Shown here piece by piece: positions 51,689 to 59,883 of a DNA stretch of 64,000 nt. A program made the translations under genes and the position numbers. The DNA comes from Gammaproteobacteria bacterium (GTDB lineage Bacteria; Pseudomonadota; Gammaproteobacteria; Burkholderiales; Burkholderiaceae_C), in contig JAHJWB010000023.1 of assembly GCA_018828125.1 (NCBI GenBank), positions 1 through 64,000 on the forward strand, written 5' to 3'. The notes below the pieces were generated by a model. That model was given only the letters and a program-made list of their open reading frames with translations, was not told where the DNA came from and searched no databases. The first letter of the stretch is position 1. Each line of letters starts with the position of its first letter.

Positions 51689-53302
51689 TCAACCCAGCAG
51701 CGGCGGGCGGCCCAGGGGCCATGGGTTGACCGAGGGCAGCGTCAACCAGCTGCGCGCCTGCGGCGCGCCTTCGTTGTGCCACGCGCCGTTTGTCAGGACG
51801 TCTTGGAGGCTGCGTATCTGCTCCATGTGGCCACCCAAAGCCTCATAGTCAGCGCTGCGCATGCTGAATTCGATGGGCGCAACGATGGCGGGGGTGGGCA
51901 CGGTACCGAAACTGTTGTCGGGCATGCGCAGCACATCGGCCATGACGGTGATGCCGCCGCCGGGCCACACATAGGCTGGCGCGCCGCCACAGGTCACGTT
52001 GACCAGCGCGTTTTTGATCGAGCGGGTCAGCAGCACCGGGTTTTCAGTGACGCCCGCGCGCAAGCTGCCGCCTGCTCCGCCCAGGAAGAGAACCGATGCC
52101 AATGAGGGCTCGCAGTTCTCGCCGATGCGGTCCACGATCCGGCGGATCTCATCAGGCATCTGCGCCTCTACCGGTGCCAGTTGCTCATCCAGCACATACC
52201 AGCTGGCGTGCTCCCCGGTCGTCGAGGTCATAAGCAAGCGCAAACCGGGCCACGCCACGTCTGCATCCCAGCCTTCAATGATGGCAAGGGGGTCCGCGAT
52301 GTCGGTGCCGCCCCATCCGGTGCCAGGGTTGGCCACCTGAAAGTAGCGCCCCGGTGTGGATTTTCGTCCGTGCATCTGGATGCCCGAAGGCTTCATGTCC
52401 AGGCACCGGCCGGCCTGGTGCTCGGTCAGCACGCCCGTGATGTGGTCATCCACCACCACCACCTCATCGGCGTGGCCGAAGAACTGGCGCGCAAAGATGC
52501 CGATGGCCGCCGATCCGCAGCCCACGCGCATACGCTTCTCTGCGACACCGTTGACGATGGGCGCACGGCCCGCTTGAATGATCAATTGCGAACCACCGTC
52601 GATGGTGAACTCCACTGCCTGCTTGTTGCCCAGCAGTTGCATCATCTCGGCAGTGATGCGGCCTTCTTTTTTTGTACCCCCGGTCAGGTGGTGCACCCCA
52701 CCCAACGACAGCATTTGCGAGCCGTATTCGGCTGTAGTTACATGGCCCACCACCTCGCCCTTGCAGCGCACATTGGCCTGCTCGGACCCGAGGAATCGGT
52801 CCGTGTCAATTTTCACCTTGAAGCTGCAATAGCTGAAGATGCCCTCAGTGACCACGGTCACCATGTCCACGCCATCCACCTTGGAGCCGACGATGAACGG
52901 CGCGGGTTTGTAGTCAGGATAGGTGGTGGACGAACCCACGCCGGTGACAAAGACCTCCTCGGTGAGCAACAGGTCCCCGGACCATGTGGGAGGCTCAACC
53001 GCCTCGACACCGTCGCTGGAGGTTGCCCGGCCTGCGAAGGGCACCAGCGTTTGTTCTCCGGCCTCCAGCGTCTTGCGCAACAGCACGACAGGGTCTACCC
53101 GCACCAACACGCCTGCCTGATTGGCATAGCGGTCACACGCACCCGCGCGACCTTCAGATATCTGACACAGCACGGGGCAGGCATTGCACTCCACCTTGGC
53201 GGCGTTCATGCGCTCGTTGCGTGGTCGCGCCCGTTCAAGGACCTGCGGCAACTCGGGCATGTCCATGCCCGGAAGTCCATCGGTCTTGGTGTGTTCAGTC
53301 AT
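51689..53302 (-). CDS. hnr: 6-Hydroxynicotinate reductase
   Basis: A 537-residue protein that resembles bacterial 6-hydroxynicotinate reductases. These reduce 6-hydroxynicotinate to 6-oxo-1,4,5,6-tetrahydronicotinate with reduced ferredoxin. Four N-terminal cysteines (residues 39, 42, 46 and 56; CNACPVLCQISEGRAGAC) fit one [4Fe-4S] cluster. The rest has glycine-rich blocks such as MRVGCGSAAIGIFARQF, VANPGTGWGGTDIADPLAII and VLFLGGAGGSLRAGVTENP. The ATG at 53302 is used; the open frame upstream begins with TTG and lacks a ribosome-binding site. It is the first gene of the minus-strand nicotinate operon and diverges from ferredoxin and its reductase. Confidence 0.82.
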   Translation of the reverse strand: MTEHTKTDGLPGMDMPELPQVLERARPRNERMNAAKVECNACPVLCQISEGRAGACDRYANQAGVLVRVDPVVLLRKTLEAGEQTLVPFAGRATSSDGVEAVEPPTWSGDLLLTEEVFVTGVGSSTTYPDYKPAPFIVGSKVDGVDMVTVVTEGIFSYCSFKVKIDTDRFLGSEQANVRCKGEVVGHVTTAEYGSQMLSLGGVHHLTGGTKKEGRITAEMMQLLGNKQAVEFTIDGGSQLIIQAGRAPIVNGVAEKRMRVGCGSAAIGIFARQFFGHADEVVVVDDHITGVLTEHQAGRCLDMKPSGIQMHGRKSTPGRYFQVANPGTGWGGTDIADPLAIIEGWDADVAWPGLRLLMTSTTGEHASWYVLDEQLAPVEAQMPDEIRRIVDRIGENCEPSLASVLFLGGAGGSLRAGVTENPVLLTRSIKNALVNVTCGGAPAYVWPGGGITVMADVLRMPDNSFGTVPTPAIVAPIEFSMRSADYEALGGHMEQIRSLQDVLTNGAWHNEGAPQARSWLTLPSVNPWPLGRPPLLG

Positions 53303-53390
53303 CGTGGAGGCCCATCCATTGCATCGTTTCAAACGCTTGTACGCTCATTGCATTTTGTGTAGCATTCACTTAACGTACATGTTGCAATCA

Positions 53391-53411
53391 CTACATTTCA
53401 CGTCAATGTAG
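53391..53411. promoter_or_regulatory. Putative TetR operator in the hnr-ferredoxin intergenic region
   Basis: CTACATT-TCACGTC-AATGTAG is a perfect 7-bp inverted repeat. Another TGTAG half-site lies at about 53359. The same half-site pair (TGTAG/CTACA) occurs upstream of the enamidase gene, suggesting one regulator for both. Confidence 0.55.
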
Positions 53412-53477
53412 CGCAATCATTCTTGGTCTGCAATAGTGTTTTCGCGCACCCTGAAACGGTGCACAAGGAGCCCCAAA

Positions 53478-53807
53478 ATGACGCACGTTGTCACAGACGC
53501 ATGCATTCGGTGCAAATACACCGACTGCGTCGATGTATGCCCGGTGGATTGCTTCAAGGAGGGGCCGGAGTACCTGGTCATCGATCCGGATGAGTGCATC
53601 GATTGCGCGGTGTGTATTCCGGAGTGCCCGGCGAATGCCATATATGCGGACACAGACCTTCCCGCCGAGTTCGAATCCTTCCTCGAATTCAATAAAAAGC
53701 TGGCTCCGGGCCTGCCCACAATCACCAAAAGAAAGCCTCCGCTCCCAGATGCGGAACAATGGAGGGTTGTGAGCCACAAGCTTTCCGGCCTGAATTTGAG
53801 TCCCTAG
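53478..53807 (+). CDS. fdxA: 4Fe-4S/7Fe ferredoxin
   Basis: A 109-residue ferredoxin of the FdxA type: [47 protein letters not shown] has seven to eight cluster cysteines in the CxxxxxxCxxxCP and CxxCxxxCP spacing. The ATG at 53478 is chosen over the upstream one because AAGGAG lies eight bases before it. It diverges from hnr and is followed by a ferredoxin-NADP reductase, so it probably carries electrons to 6-hydroxynicotinate reductase. Confidence 0.93.
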   Translation: MTHVVTDACIRCKYTDCVDVCPVDCFKEGPEYLVIDPDECIDCAVCIPECPANAIYADTDLPAEFESFLEFNKKLAPGLPTITKRKPPLPDAEQWRVVSHKLSGLNLSP

Positions 53808-53874
53808 GGGCGTTACACACCGGACTTTCAGCCAGCTTTTCACCCGTTTTTTCAACTTTGCCGACTAAAAAACC

Positions 53875-54651
53875 ATGAGCGCCTTTCTAGAAGAACGCGT
53901 CCTGACCGTCCACCACTGGACCGACCGCCTGTTTTCTTTCACCACCACGCGCGACACCGCTCTGCGCTTTTCCAACGGTCATTTCACGATGATTGGCCTG
54001 CGCGGTGAAAATGGCAAACCGCTGCTGCGCGCTTACAGCATCGTGAGTCCCAACTATGAAGAACACCTGGAGTTCCTCTCCATCAAGGTGCCCGACGGCC
54101 CGCTGACCTCACGCCTGCAGCACATCAAGGTGGGTGACACCATCGTGGTCGGCAAGAAGCCCACGGGCACTTTGCTGATCGACTACCTGCTGCCCGCCAA
54201 GCGCCTGTACATGTTGTCCACTGGCACTGGCGTCGCCCCGTTTCTCAGCCTGATCCGTGACCCCGAGACTTACGAAAAGTTTGAGGAAGTCATTTTGGTG
54301 CATGGGGTCCGCGAAGTGAAGGAGCTGGCCTACCACGACTACATCACGCAGGAGCTGCCCCAGCACGAGTTCCTGGGCGAGACCGTGAGCAAACAACTCA
54401 AGTACTACCCCACGGTGACGCGCGAAGCATTCAAACACCAGGGCCGCGTCACGACCGTCATCGAAAACGGTCAGATGGCGAAAGATTTGGGTTTGCCAGC
54501 ACTCAATCCGGTCGAAGACCGTGTGATGATCTGTGGCAGCCCCGAGATGCTGCGCGACCTCAAGCACATGATGGAAGAACGCGGCTTCAAGGAAGGCAAC
54601 ACCACCAAGCCCGGTGACTTTGTGATTGAACGCGCCTTTGCAGAGCAGTGA
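53875..54651 (+). CDS. fpr: Ferredoxin-NADP+ reductase
   Basis: A 258-residue FNR with FAD motif RAYSIVSPNYEEHLEFLSIKVPDGPLTS (residues about 50-78) and NADP motif LSTGTGVAPFLSLIRDPETY, ending near VMICGSPEMLRDLKHMMEERGFKEG...GDFVIERAF. It reduces ferredoxin with NADPH. It is next to fdxA and upstream of the TetR gene, so it supplies reducing power to the nicotinate pathway; a second, general-purpose FNR probably exists elsewhere. Confidence 0.93.
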   Translation: MSAFLEERVLTVHHWTDRLFSFTTTRDTALRFSNGHFTMIGLRGENGKPLLRAYSIVSPNYEEHLEFLSIKVPDGPLTSRLQHIKVGDTIVVGKKPTGTLLIDYLLPAKRLYMLSTGTGVAPFLSLIRDPETYEKFEEVILVHGVREVKELAYHDYITQELPQHEFLGETVSKQLKYYPTVTREAFKHQGRVTTVIENGQMAKDLGLPALNPVEDRVMICGSPEMLRDLKHMMEERGFKEGNTTKPGDFVIERAFAEQ

Positions 54652-54709
54652 CCCCGGCTGGCCTTGAAGACGTGTTCTGAAAGGCCCGCTCCAACCGACT
54701 GGATCCGCC

Positions 54710-55405
54710 ATGTCTGCCACCCCCACCAAAAGCCGCACTGCAGCCACCCGCTCCTCTACTGCCCGCAAAACGGGGGTGCGCGAACAGGCGGCGCAGACCA
54801 CACGCGACAACATCTTGAAAGCGGCGACCAAGGTGTTCGCGCGCTATGGCTACGAAGGCGGCAGCGTGGAGAAGATTTCGAAGGCGGCCAAGTCCTTCGA
54901 CCGGATGATCTACTACTACTTCGGCAGCAAGGAAGGTCTCTTCATTGAGGTGCTGGAGGAGATCTACCGGCGCATGAACGACTCCGAAGCGACCCTCGAT
55001 ATCCGGCTGGGCGAACCCATCGAGTCGTTGAAAGCGGTCGTGCGGTTCGTCAGTCAGTACTACCGCAAGCACCCCGAGTTCGTTACGCTGCTCAACACAG
55101 AAAACCTGCACAAAGGCAAACATATCTCCAAGTCGCTGCGGGCACGCGAATACTCGTCCCCCGCAGTGTCAGTGATTGAGCAGGTGCTGACCAGCGGAGT
55201 TGCGCAGGGCGTTTTCCGCCCCGACATGCGCGCGCGCGACCTGTATTTGCTGATTGCGTCGATGGGTTATTTTTACCAGTCCAACCGCTACACACTCTCC
55301 GCGTTTCTGGGAGAAGACATCGATCTGCCGGAAGCTGTGGCGCATTGGGATGACTTCATGATCGACGTGGTACTGCGCACCGTGAAGGCAGAGACCGCGC
55401 CTTAA
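54710..55405 (+). CDS. TetR-family transcriptional regulator
   Basis: A 231-residue TetR-type protein with a basic, disordered N-terminal tail and the HTH TTRDNILKAATKVFARYGYEGGSVEKISKAAKSFDRMIYYYFGSKEGLFIEVLEEIY (residues about 30-85). It lies between the ferredoxin/FNR and enamidase genes and likely controls the divergent nicotinate operons through TGTAG/CTACA palindromes. The ligand is probably a pathway intermediate, but this is inference. Confidence 0.87.
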   Translation: MSATPTKSRTAATRSSTARKTGVREQAAQTTRDNILKAATKVFARYGYEGGSVEKISKAAKSFDRMIYYYFGSKEGLFIEVLEEIYRRMNDSEATLDIRLGEPIESLKAVVRFVSQYYRKHPEFVTLLNTENLHKGKHISKSLRAREYSSPAVSVIEQVLTSGVAQGVFRPDMRARDLYLLIASMGYFYQSNRYTLSAFLGEDIDLPEAVAHWDDFMIDVVLRTVKAETAP

Positions 55406-55708
55406 GGCATTGGCGCTGTGTGATGGCCGCTAGAAGGGCAAGGGCTGTCTTACTGTATGGGATGCAGCCCAGTACGCCTTGTCACCCTGGCTTCTCTTCC
55501 CCGCGACGTCTCATTGCTGTGCAGGTTGCGGCGTTCTGCCGCCCCTGCTGCGCACGACCCTGAACGTTGTGCGCCCACGCTCTGCAGCGCCCTTGTTTGT
55601 TGCACGAACTTATTGCACGACCGGGCCCTCTTATGTAGTATTCCCTACACGAATCGCAACGCGCCCGCAGCGCAGTGCGCCCCCTTCTTCCAATCGACTG
55701 GTACCCCC
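55406..55708. promoter_or_regulatory. Enamidase promoter region
   Basis: TGTAG-TATTCC-CTACA at 55634-55649 is an inverted repeat sharing half-sites with the hnr-fdxA region. The long frame that runs through here upstream of the enamidase start (from 55457) has no conserved sequence and is not taken as coding. No clear Shine-Dalgarno precedes the ATG at 55709. Confidence 0.5.
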
Positions 55709-56896
55709 ATGGCAGAAATTTCCACCCAGGCCACTTCCGGCAAAGTCGTTATCAAAAACATCGGTTTGCTGCTGTCGGGCGATTTGGATCACCCCATCCT
55801 CGACGCCGACACCATTGTGGTGAACGATGGGCTGATCGTGGCCGTGGGCCGCGAGAAGGACTGCGACACCGAGCATGCGCGCACCACCATCGACGCCCGG
55901 CAGACCTGCGTGGCGCCCGGCCTGATTGACAGCCACGTGCACCCCGTTTTTGGCGACTGGACGCCGCGCCAGAACCAGATTGGCTGGATCGATTCCACCA
56001 TGAACGGGGGCGTCACCACCATGGTCTCGGCAGGCGAGGTGCATCTGCCCGGCCGGCCAAAGGACATCGTGGGATTGAAGGCGCTGGCCATCACGGCGCA
56101 ACGTTCGTTCGACAACTTCCGCCCCGGCGGCGTGAAGGTTATTGCGGGCGCCCCGGTCATCGAAAAAGGCATGGTCGAACAGGACTTCAAGGACCTGGCC
56201 GATGCAGGTGTCACGCTTCTGGGTGAAGTGGGGCTGGGTTCGGTCAAGGCCGGTTACGAAGCCAAGCAAATGGTGGAATGGGCGCGCAAGCATGGCATCC
56301 AGAGCACAATCCACACGGGGGGGCCGTCCATTCCCGGCTCCGGTCTGATCGACAAAGATGTGGTTCTGGAGGCCGACGCCGATGTGATTGGCCACATCAA
56401 CGGCGGCCACACCTCTCTGCCCTGGAAGCATGTGTGCGAGCTGTGCGAGAAATCATCCCGCGCCATCGAACTGGTGCACAACGGCAACGAGAAAATCGCC
56501 ATTCAGGCGGCACGCGCTGCCATCGAGTTGAAATGCCCCCATCGCGTGATTCTGGGCACCGATGGGCCTGCTGGCTCGGGCGTGCAGCCCCTGGGCATGC
56601 TGCGCATGATTGCGCTGATCTCCAGCTTTGCCGACATCCCCGCTGAACTGGTGTTCTGCTTTGCCACTGGCAACACTGCGCGCATTCGCAATCTCAACTG
56701 CGGCCTGATCGAGGTGGGCCGTGCCGCCGACTTTGTGTTCATGGATAGGGCGCAGCACACTGCAGGCGCTACGCTTCTGGAGAGCGTTCAGTTGGGGGAC
56801 ATCCCCGGCATTGGGATGGTCATGATTGACGGCTTAGTACGTTGCGGACGCAGCCGCAACACGCCGCCTGCCAACGAGATCCCGGTGGTTGTATAG
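55709..56896 (+). CDS. ena: Enamidase (6-oxo-1,4,5,6-tetrahydronicotinate amidohydrolase)
   Basis: A 395-residue amidohydrolase that closely resembles Eubacterium barkeri enamidase in my recollection: VVIKNIGLLLSGDLDHPILDADTIVVNDGLIVAVG at the N-terminus, PGLIDSHVHPVFGDWTPRQNQIGWIDSTMNGGVTTMVSAGEVHLPGRPKD, GEVGLGSVKAGYEAKQMVEWARKHG, HTGGPSIPGSG, IGHINGGHTSL and the end GMVMIDGLVRCGRSRNTPPANE. Metal ligands are H-x-H, the later histidines and D in LGTDGPAGSG. It hydrolyses the enamide ring of 6-oxo-tetrahydronicotinate to 2-formylglutarate and ammonia. Confidence 0.87.
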   Translation: MAEISTQATSGKVVIKNIGLLLSGDLDHPILDADTIVVNDGLIVAVGREKDCDTEHARTTIDARQTCVAPGLIDSHVHPVFGDWTPRQNQIGWIDSTMNGGVTTMVSAGEVHLPGRPKDIVGLKALAITAQRSFDNFRPGGVKVIAGAPVIEKGMVEQDFKDLADAGVTLLGEVGLGSVKAGYEAKQMVEWARKHGIQSTIHTGGPSIPGSGLIDKDVVLEADADVIGHINGGHTSLPWKHVCELCEKSSRAIELVHNGNEKIAIQAARAAIELKCPHRVILGTDGPAGSGVQPLGMLRMIALISSFADIPAELVFCFATGNTARIRNLNCGLIEVGRAADFVFMDRAQHTAGATLLESVQLGDIPGIGMVMIDGLVRCGRSRNTPPANEIPVVV

Positions 56897-56919
56897 CCTG
56901 CGTCACTGGTGATTTTGAG

Positions 56920-57873
56920 TCACCCGTCCCGCGGTAGCCGCTCCTTCATCATGCGTTCTCGCTCCTCCTGAAACGCCCGAGCGCAGCTGGCCGAAAACAG
57001 CAACACCGCTGACGAGAAGAAAATCCACATCAACAAAACCACCAACGAGCCCGCAGCGCCGTAGGCGGACACCACTGCGGCTGTGGACAAATACCACGCC
57101 AGCAACTGTTTGCCCACGGTAAACAAGGTGGCGCCCACCACGGCACCCGCAACGATGCAACGCATAGGCGGTTTGGCGCCCACGCCAATGCGCATGAGCC
57201 CCACGAAAAGCGCCACAGCAAACCCAAACGCCACGGCCTCGTTGACGATCTGCATGATGGGCGCCAGGGGCGCAAACGCAAAATGGGCGCCCGCCCAGGC
57301 CCCCACCAAATTGATCACCGTGGACATCGCCAGCGACACCAACAACAGAAATCCGAGCGCCAACACGTACGCCAGTCCGCGCAGCCGCAGTGAGGCCAAT
57401 CGCCACCACGCCGCGCCTTGAGGGGCAGTGCCCTGACCGCGCCACAGTTGCCCAAACGCCGACTGCAGTTCCACAAACACTCCAGTCGCCCCCGAAAGCA
57501 GCACCACAAAACCAATGATGGATGCCAACCGCCCCTCAGAGGGTTCCTGGGCACTCTGCAAAGCCTGGCGGATCACGTCCGCCACTTGCTGGCCCATCAC
57601 CGCTTGTACCTGGCTGATCAGACTGGACTCCAGGTAGCTGCGATCCATCCACCAGCCCAGCACGCCCACCAGCAGGATCAACAGTGGCGCCAGGCTCAAC
57701 ATGCCGTAAAAGGACATGGCTGCGCTCATGCGCAGGCCTTCTGCGTCCAGCCACATCTGCGCCGCTCGTACAAACGGCATGACGGGTCGCCAGAAAGGCG
57801 CAAGGGACTGCACGAGGCGCTGAACGGCGGAGGGCTTCTGGGGAGACTGGTGGTAATCGGCGGCGGTCATCAC
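56920..57873 (-). CDS. YihY/virulence factor BrkB-family membrane protein
   Basis: A 317-residue inner-membrane protein with six hydrophobic segments and the family pattern WLDAEGLRMSAAMSFYGMLSLAPLLILLVGVLGWWMD near the N-terminus and AYGAAGSLVVLLMWIFFSSAVLLFSASCARAFQ near the C-terminus. The family role is uncertain; it was once called ribonuclease BN. It converges on the enamidase gene and is unlikely to be part of the nicotinate pathway. Confidence 0.92.
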   Translation of the reverse strand: MMTAADYHQSPQKPSAVQRLVQSLAPFWRPVMPFVRAAQMWLDAEGLRMSAAMSFYGMLSLAPLLILLVGVLGWWMDRSYLESSLISQVQAVMGQQVADVIRQALQSAQEPSEGRLASIIGFVVLLSGATGVFVELQSAFGQLWRGQGTAPQGAAWWRLASLRLRGLAYVLALGFLLLVSLAMSTVINLVGAWAGAHFAFAPLAPIMQIVNEAVAFGFAVALFVGLMRIGVGAKPPMRCIVAGAVVGATLFTVGKQLLAWYLSTAAVVSAYGAAGSLVVLLMWIFFSSAVLLFSASCARAFQEERERMMKERLPRDG

Positions 57874-58027
57874 GCAAGCCTATCGGCGTTCTGCGGATCT
57901 GCCCACCCTCCTAAGGCCCTTCAGGAAGTAGGCGGCATCCCACATCCGCGAACCCCTTTGCCAATGCCCCCACACCCATGCGCCCGGGGCGACAACCCCG
58001 CCGGGAGGGCGTCGACATAATGCGCGC

Positions 58028-58840
58028 ATGCCATCGCCCCACCGTGCATCACCCCAGCGCGCAGCCGCACCGCCAGCGGGTGCGGACCGGCACTTTGTGA
58101 CTGCGCTTGCGCGTGGCCTCGATGTACTGGCGTGTTTCCGTGCGGGCGACAAACTGCTGGGCAACCAGGAGATCGCACAGCGCTGCCAACTGCCAAAGTC
58201 CACCGTGTCGCGCCTCACCGCCACGCTGACGCGGCTGGGCTACCTAATCCATGTGGAAGAAAGCGGCAAGTACCGGCTGGGGACGGCCACTTTGTCGCTC
58301 GGCAGCGCCATGCTGGTGCGCCTGGACGTGCGCCAGGTGGCCCGCCCGTTGATGCAGGAGCTGGCAGACTTTGCGCGCGCCGAGGTGTCGATGGGGACAC
58401 GCGACCGGTTGTCGATGATCTATGTGGAAAACTGCCGCAGCCAGGCCCTGCACACCCTCAGCCTGGACGTGGGTTCACGCATATCCCTGGCCACTTCTGC
58501 CATGGGACGGGCATGGCTGGCGGCGGCGCCAGTACGCGAGCGCAGCGCTTCCCTGGCGCACCTGCAGGCACGCGACGAGGCAGCATGGCCGCAGGTGCAG
58601 GCGGGCATTGACCAGGCCCTGCTGGACTACCGCAATCTGGGGGTCACCACCTCGTTTGGCGACTGGCAGAAAAACGTGAACGCCATTGCCCGCAGCTTTC
58701 AGCCCGGTGGGGGCCTGCCGCGCATGGTCATCAACTGTGGAGGACCCTCTTTCAACGTGACACAAGATGCACTGCTGACCGAGGTACGCCCGCGCCTCAT
58801 TGAAATCGTGGCGCGCATCGAAACAGCGCTGTATCGCTGA
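58028..58840 (+). CDS. IclR-family transcriptional regulator
   Basis: A 270-residue IclR-type regulator: HTH (ALARGLDVLACFRAGDKLLGNQEIAQRCQLPKSTVSRLTATLTRLGYLIHVEESGKYRLG, residues about 24-85) and the C-terminal effector domain (ARAEVSMGTRDRLSMIYVENCRSQALHTLSLDVGSRISLATSAMGRAWLAAAP). It precedes the SDR and CoA-ligase genes on the same strand and is their likely regulator. Confidence 0.9.
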   Translation: MPSPHRASPQRAAAPPAGADRHFVTALARGLDVLACFRAGDKLLGNQEIAQRCQLPKSTVSRLTATLTRLGYLIHVEESGKYRLGTATLSLGSAMLVRLDVRQVARPLMQELADFARAEVSMGTRDRLSMIYVENCRSQALHTLSLDVGSRISLATSAMGRAWLAAAPVRERSASLAHLQARDEAAWPQVQAGIDQALLDYRNLGVTTSFGDWQKNVNAIARSFQPGGGLPRMVINCGGPSFNVTQDALLTEVRPRLIEIVARIETALYR

Positions 58841-58960
58841 TCCTCCGCGTTGCTGCGTGGACTCACCCGGGAGTGTCCAAAGTGACAGCCTCTACGGCAC
58901 AGCCTCGCTAGCATGCAAGTGCGTTGCACATCGACCCGCCTACCCTGGAGACAAACACAC

Positions 58961-59734
58961 ATGAGCGTCAAACAACTCTTCGATCTCACCGGCCAGGTGG
59001 CATTGGTCACCGGCGGATCGCGCGGGCTGGGCCTGCAGATGGCCGAGGCCCTGGGCGAGATGGGCGCCAAGCTCGCCATCACAGCGCGCAAGGCAGACGA
59101 ACTGGCCGAAGCCAAGAAGCACCTGGAAGGCTTGGGCTACGAGGTGCTGACGGTGGTGAACGACCTGCAAAAGACCGCTGAAATCCCTGGCCTGGTCGAC
59201 CAGGTGCTGACACGTTTTGGCACCATCGACATCCTTGTGAACAACGCTGGCGCCACCTGGGGCGCCAAGGCCGAAGACCACCCTGATGCCGCCTGGCACA
59301 AGGTGATGGACCTGAACGTGAATGCGCCGTTTTTTCTGTCACGCGAAGTCGGCAAGCGCTGCATGATCCCGAAGGGCAAGGGCAACATCATCGTCACAGC
59401 ATCGGTAGCGGGTATCAAGGGAACGCCGCCCGGCATGAACACCATCGCCTACAACACCTCCAAAGCCGCGGCCATCCACTTTGCGCGCACGCTGGCGTCC
59501 GAATGGGGTCACTATGGCATCCGCGTCAACGCGATCTGCCCCGGGTTTTTCCCCAGCAAGATGGCCAGTGGGCTGATTGAAAAATTGGGTCCTGCAATGA
59601 TTGAACGCACACCCCTGCGCCGTATTGGCGGCGAAGAGGACTTGAAGGGCGCCGTGGTGTTTCTGGCCTCCGATGCGTCCCGCCACATCACCGGCCATGC
59701 CATCGTGGTGGATGGTGGTGCCAGCTTGATTTGA
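58961..59734 (+). CDS. SDR-family oxidoreductase
   Basis: A 257-residue short-chain dehydrogenase (MSVKQLFDLTGQVALVTGGSRGLG). Motifs are TGGSRGLG, NNAGATWG and the catalytic Y-N-T-S-K; the C-terminus ends in ITGHAIVVDGGASLI. The sequence around LFDLTGQVALVTGGSRGLGLQMAEALGEMGAKLAIT is like gluconate-5-dehydrogenase-type SDRs, but CoA-linked 3-hydroxyacyl substrates are possible given the downstream ligases. GGAGA precedes the start at 58961. Confidence 0.88.
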   Translation: MSVKQLFDLTGQVALVTGGSRGLGLQMAEALGEMGAKLAITARKADELAEAKKHLEGLGYEVLTVVNDLQKTAEIPGLVDQVLTRFGTIDILVNNAGATWGAKAEDHPDAAWHKVMDLNVNAPFFLSREVGKRCMIPKGKGNIIVTASVAGIKGTPPGMNTIAYNTSKAAAIHFARTLASEWGHYGIRVNAICPGFFPSKMASGLIEKLGPAMIERTPLRRIGGEEDLKGAVVFLASDASRHITGHAIVVDGGASLI

Positions 59735-59800
59735 CCCCCCTGAGGCGCTGCGCGCCCTCCCCCCAAGGGGGACGACGGCCTTGGCTGCGGGGCGGCCCCT
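59735..59800. repeat. GC-rich extragenic repeat, second copy
   Basis: CCCCCCTGAGGCGCTGCGCGCCCTCCCCCCAAGGGGGACGAC shares its core with the segment at 24399-24480. It follows the SDR stop and can form a CCCCC/GGGGG hairpin. Confidence 0.5.
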
Positions 59801-59883
59801 GCTGGCAATCCTCGCGGTACCGTTGGGCCTGTTTTGCAGCAAAGCGCCCGATCCGAATCCCCTAGAAAGTCTCTCCCTCCCCC

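Noticed and set aside
55457-55708. N-terminal extension of the enamidase frame
   Set aside because: The extension is Cys/Pro/Arg-rich, unlike any enamidase N-terminus; VVIKNIGLLLSGD begins the known domain shortly after the ATG at 55709.
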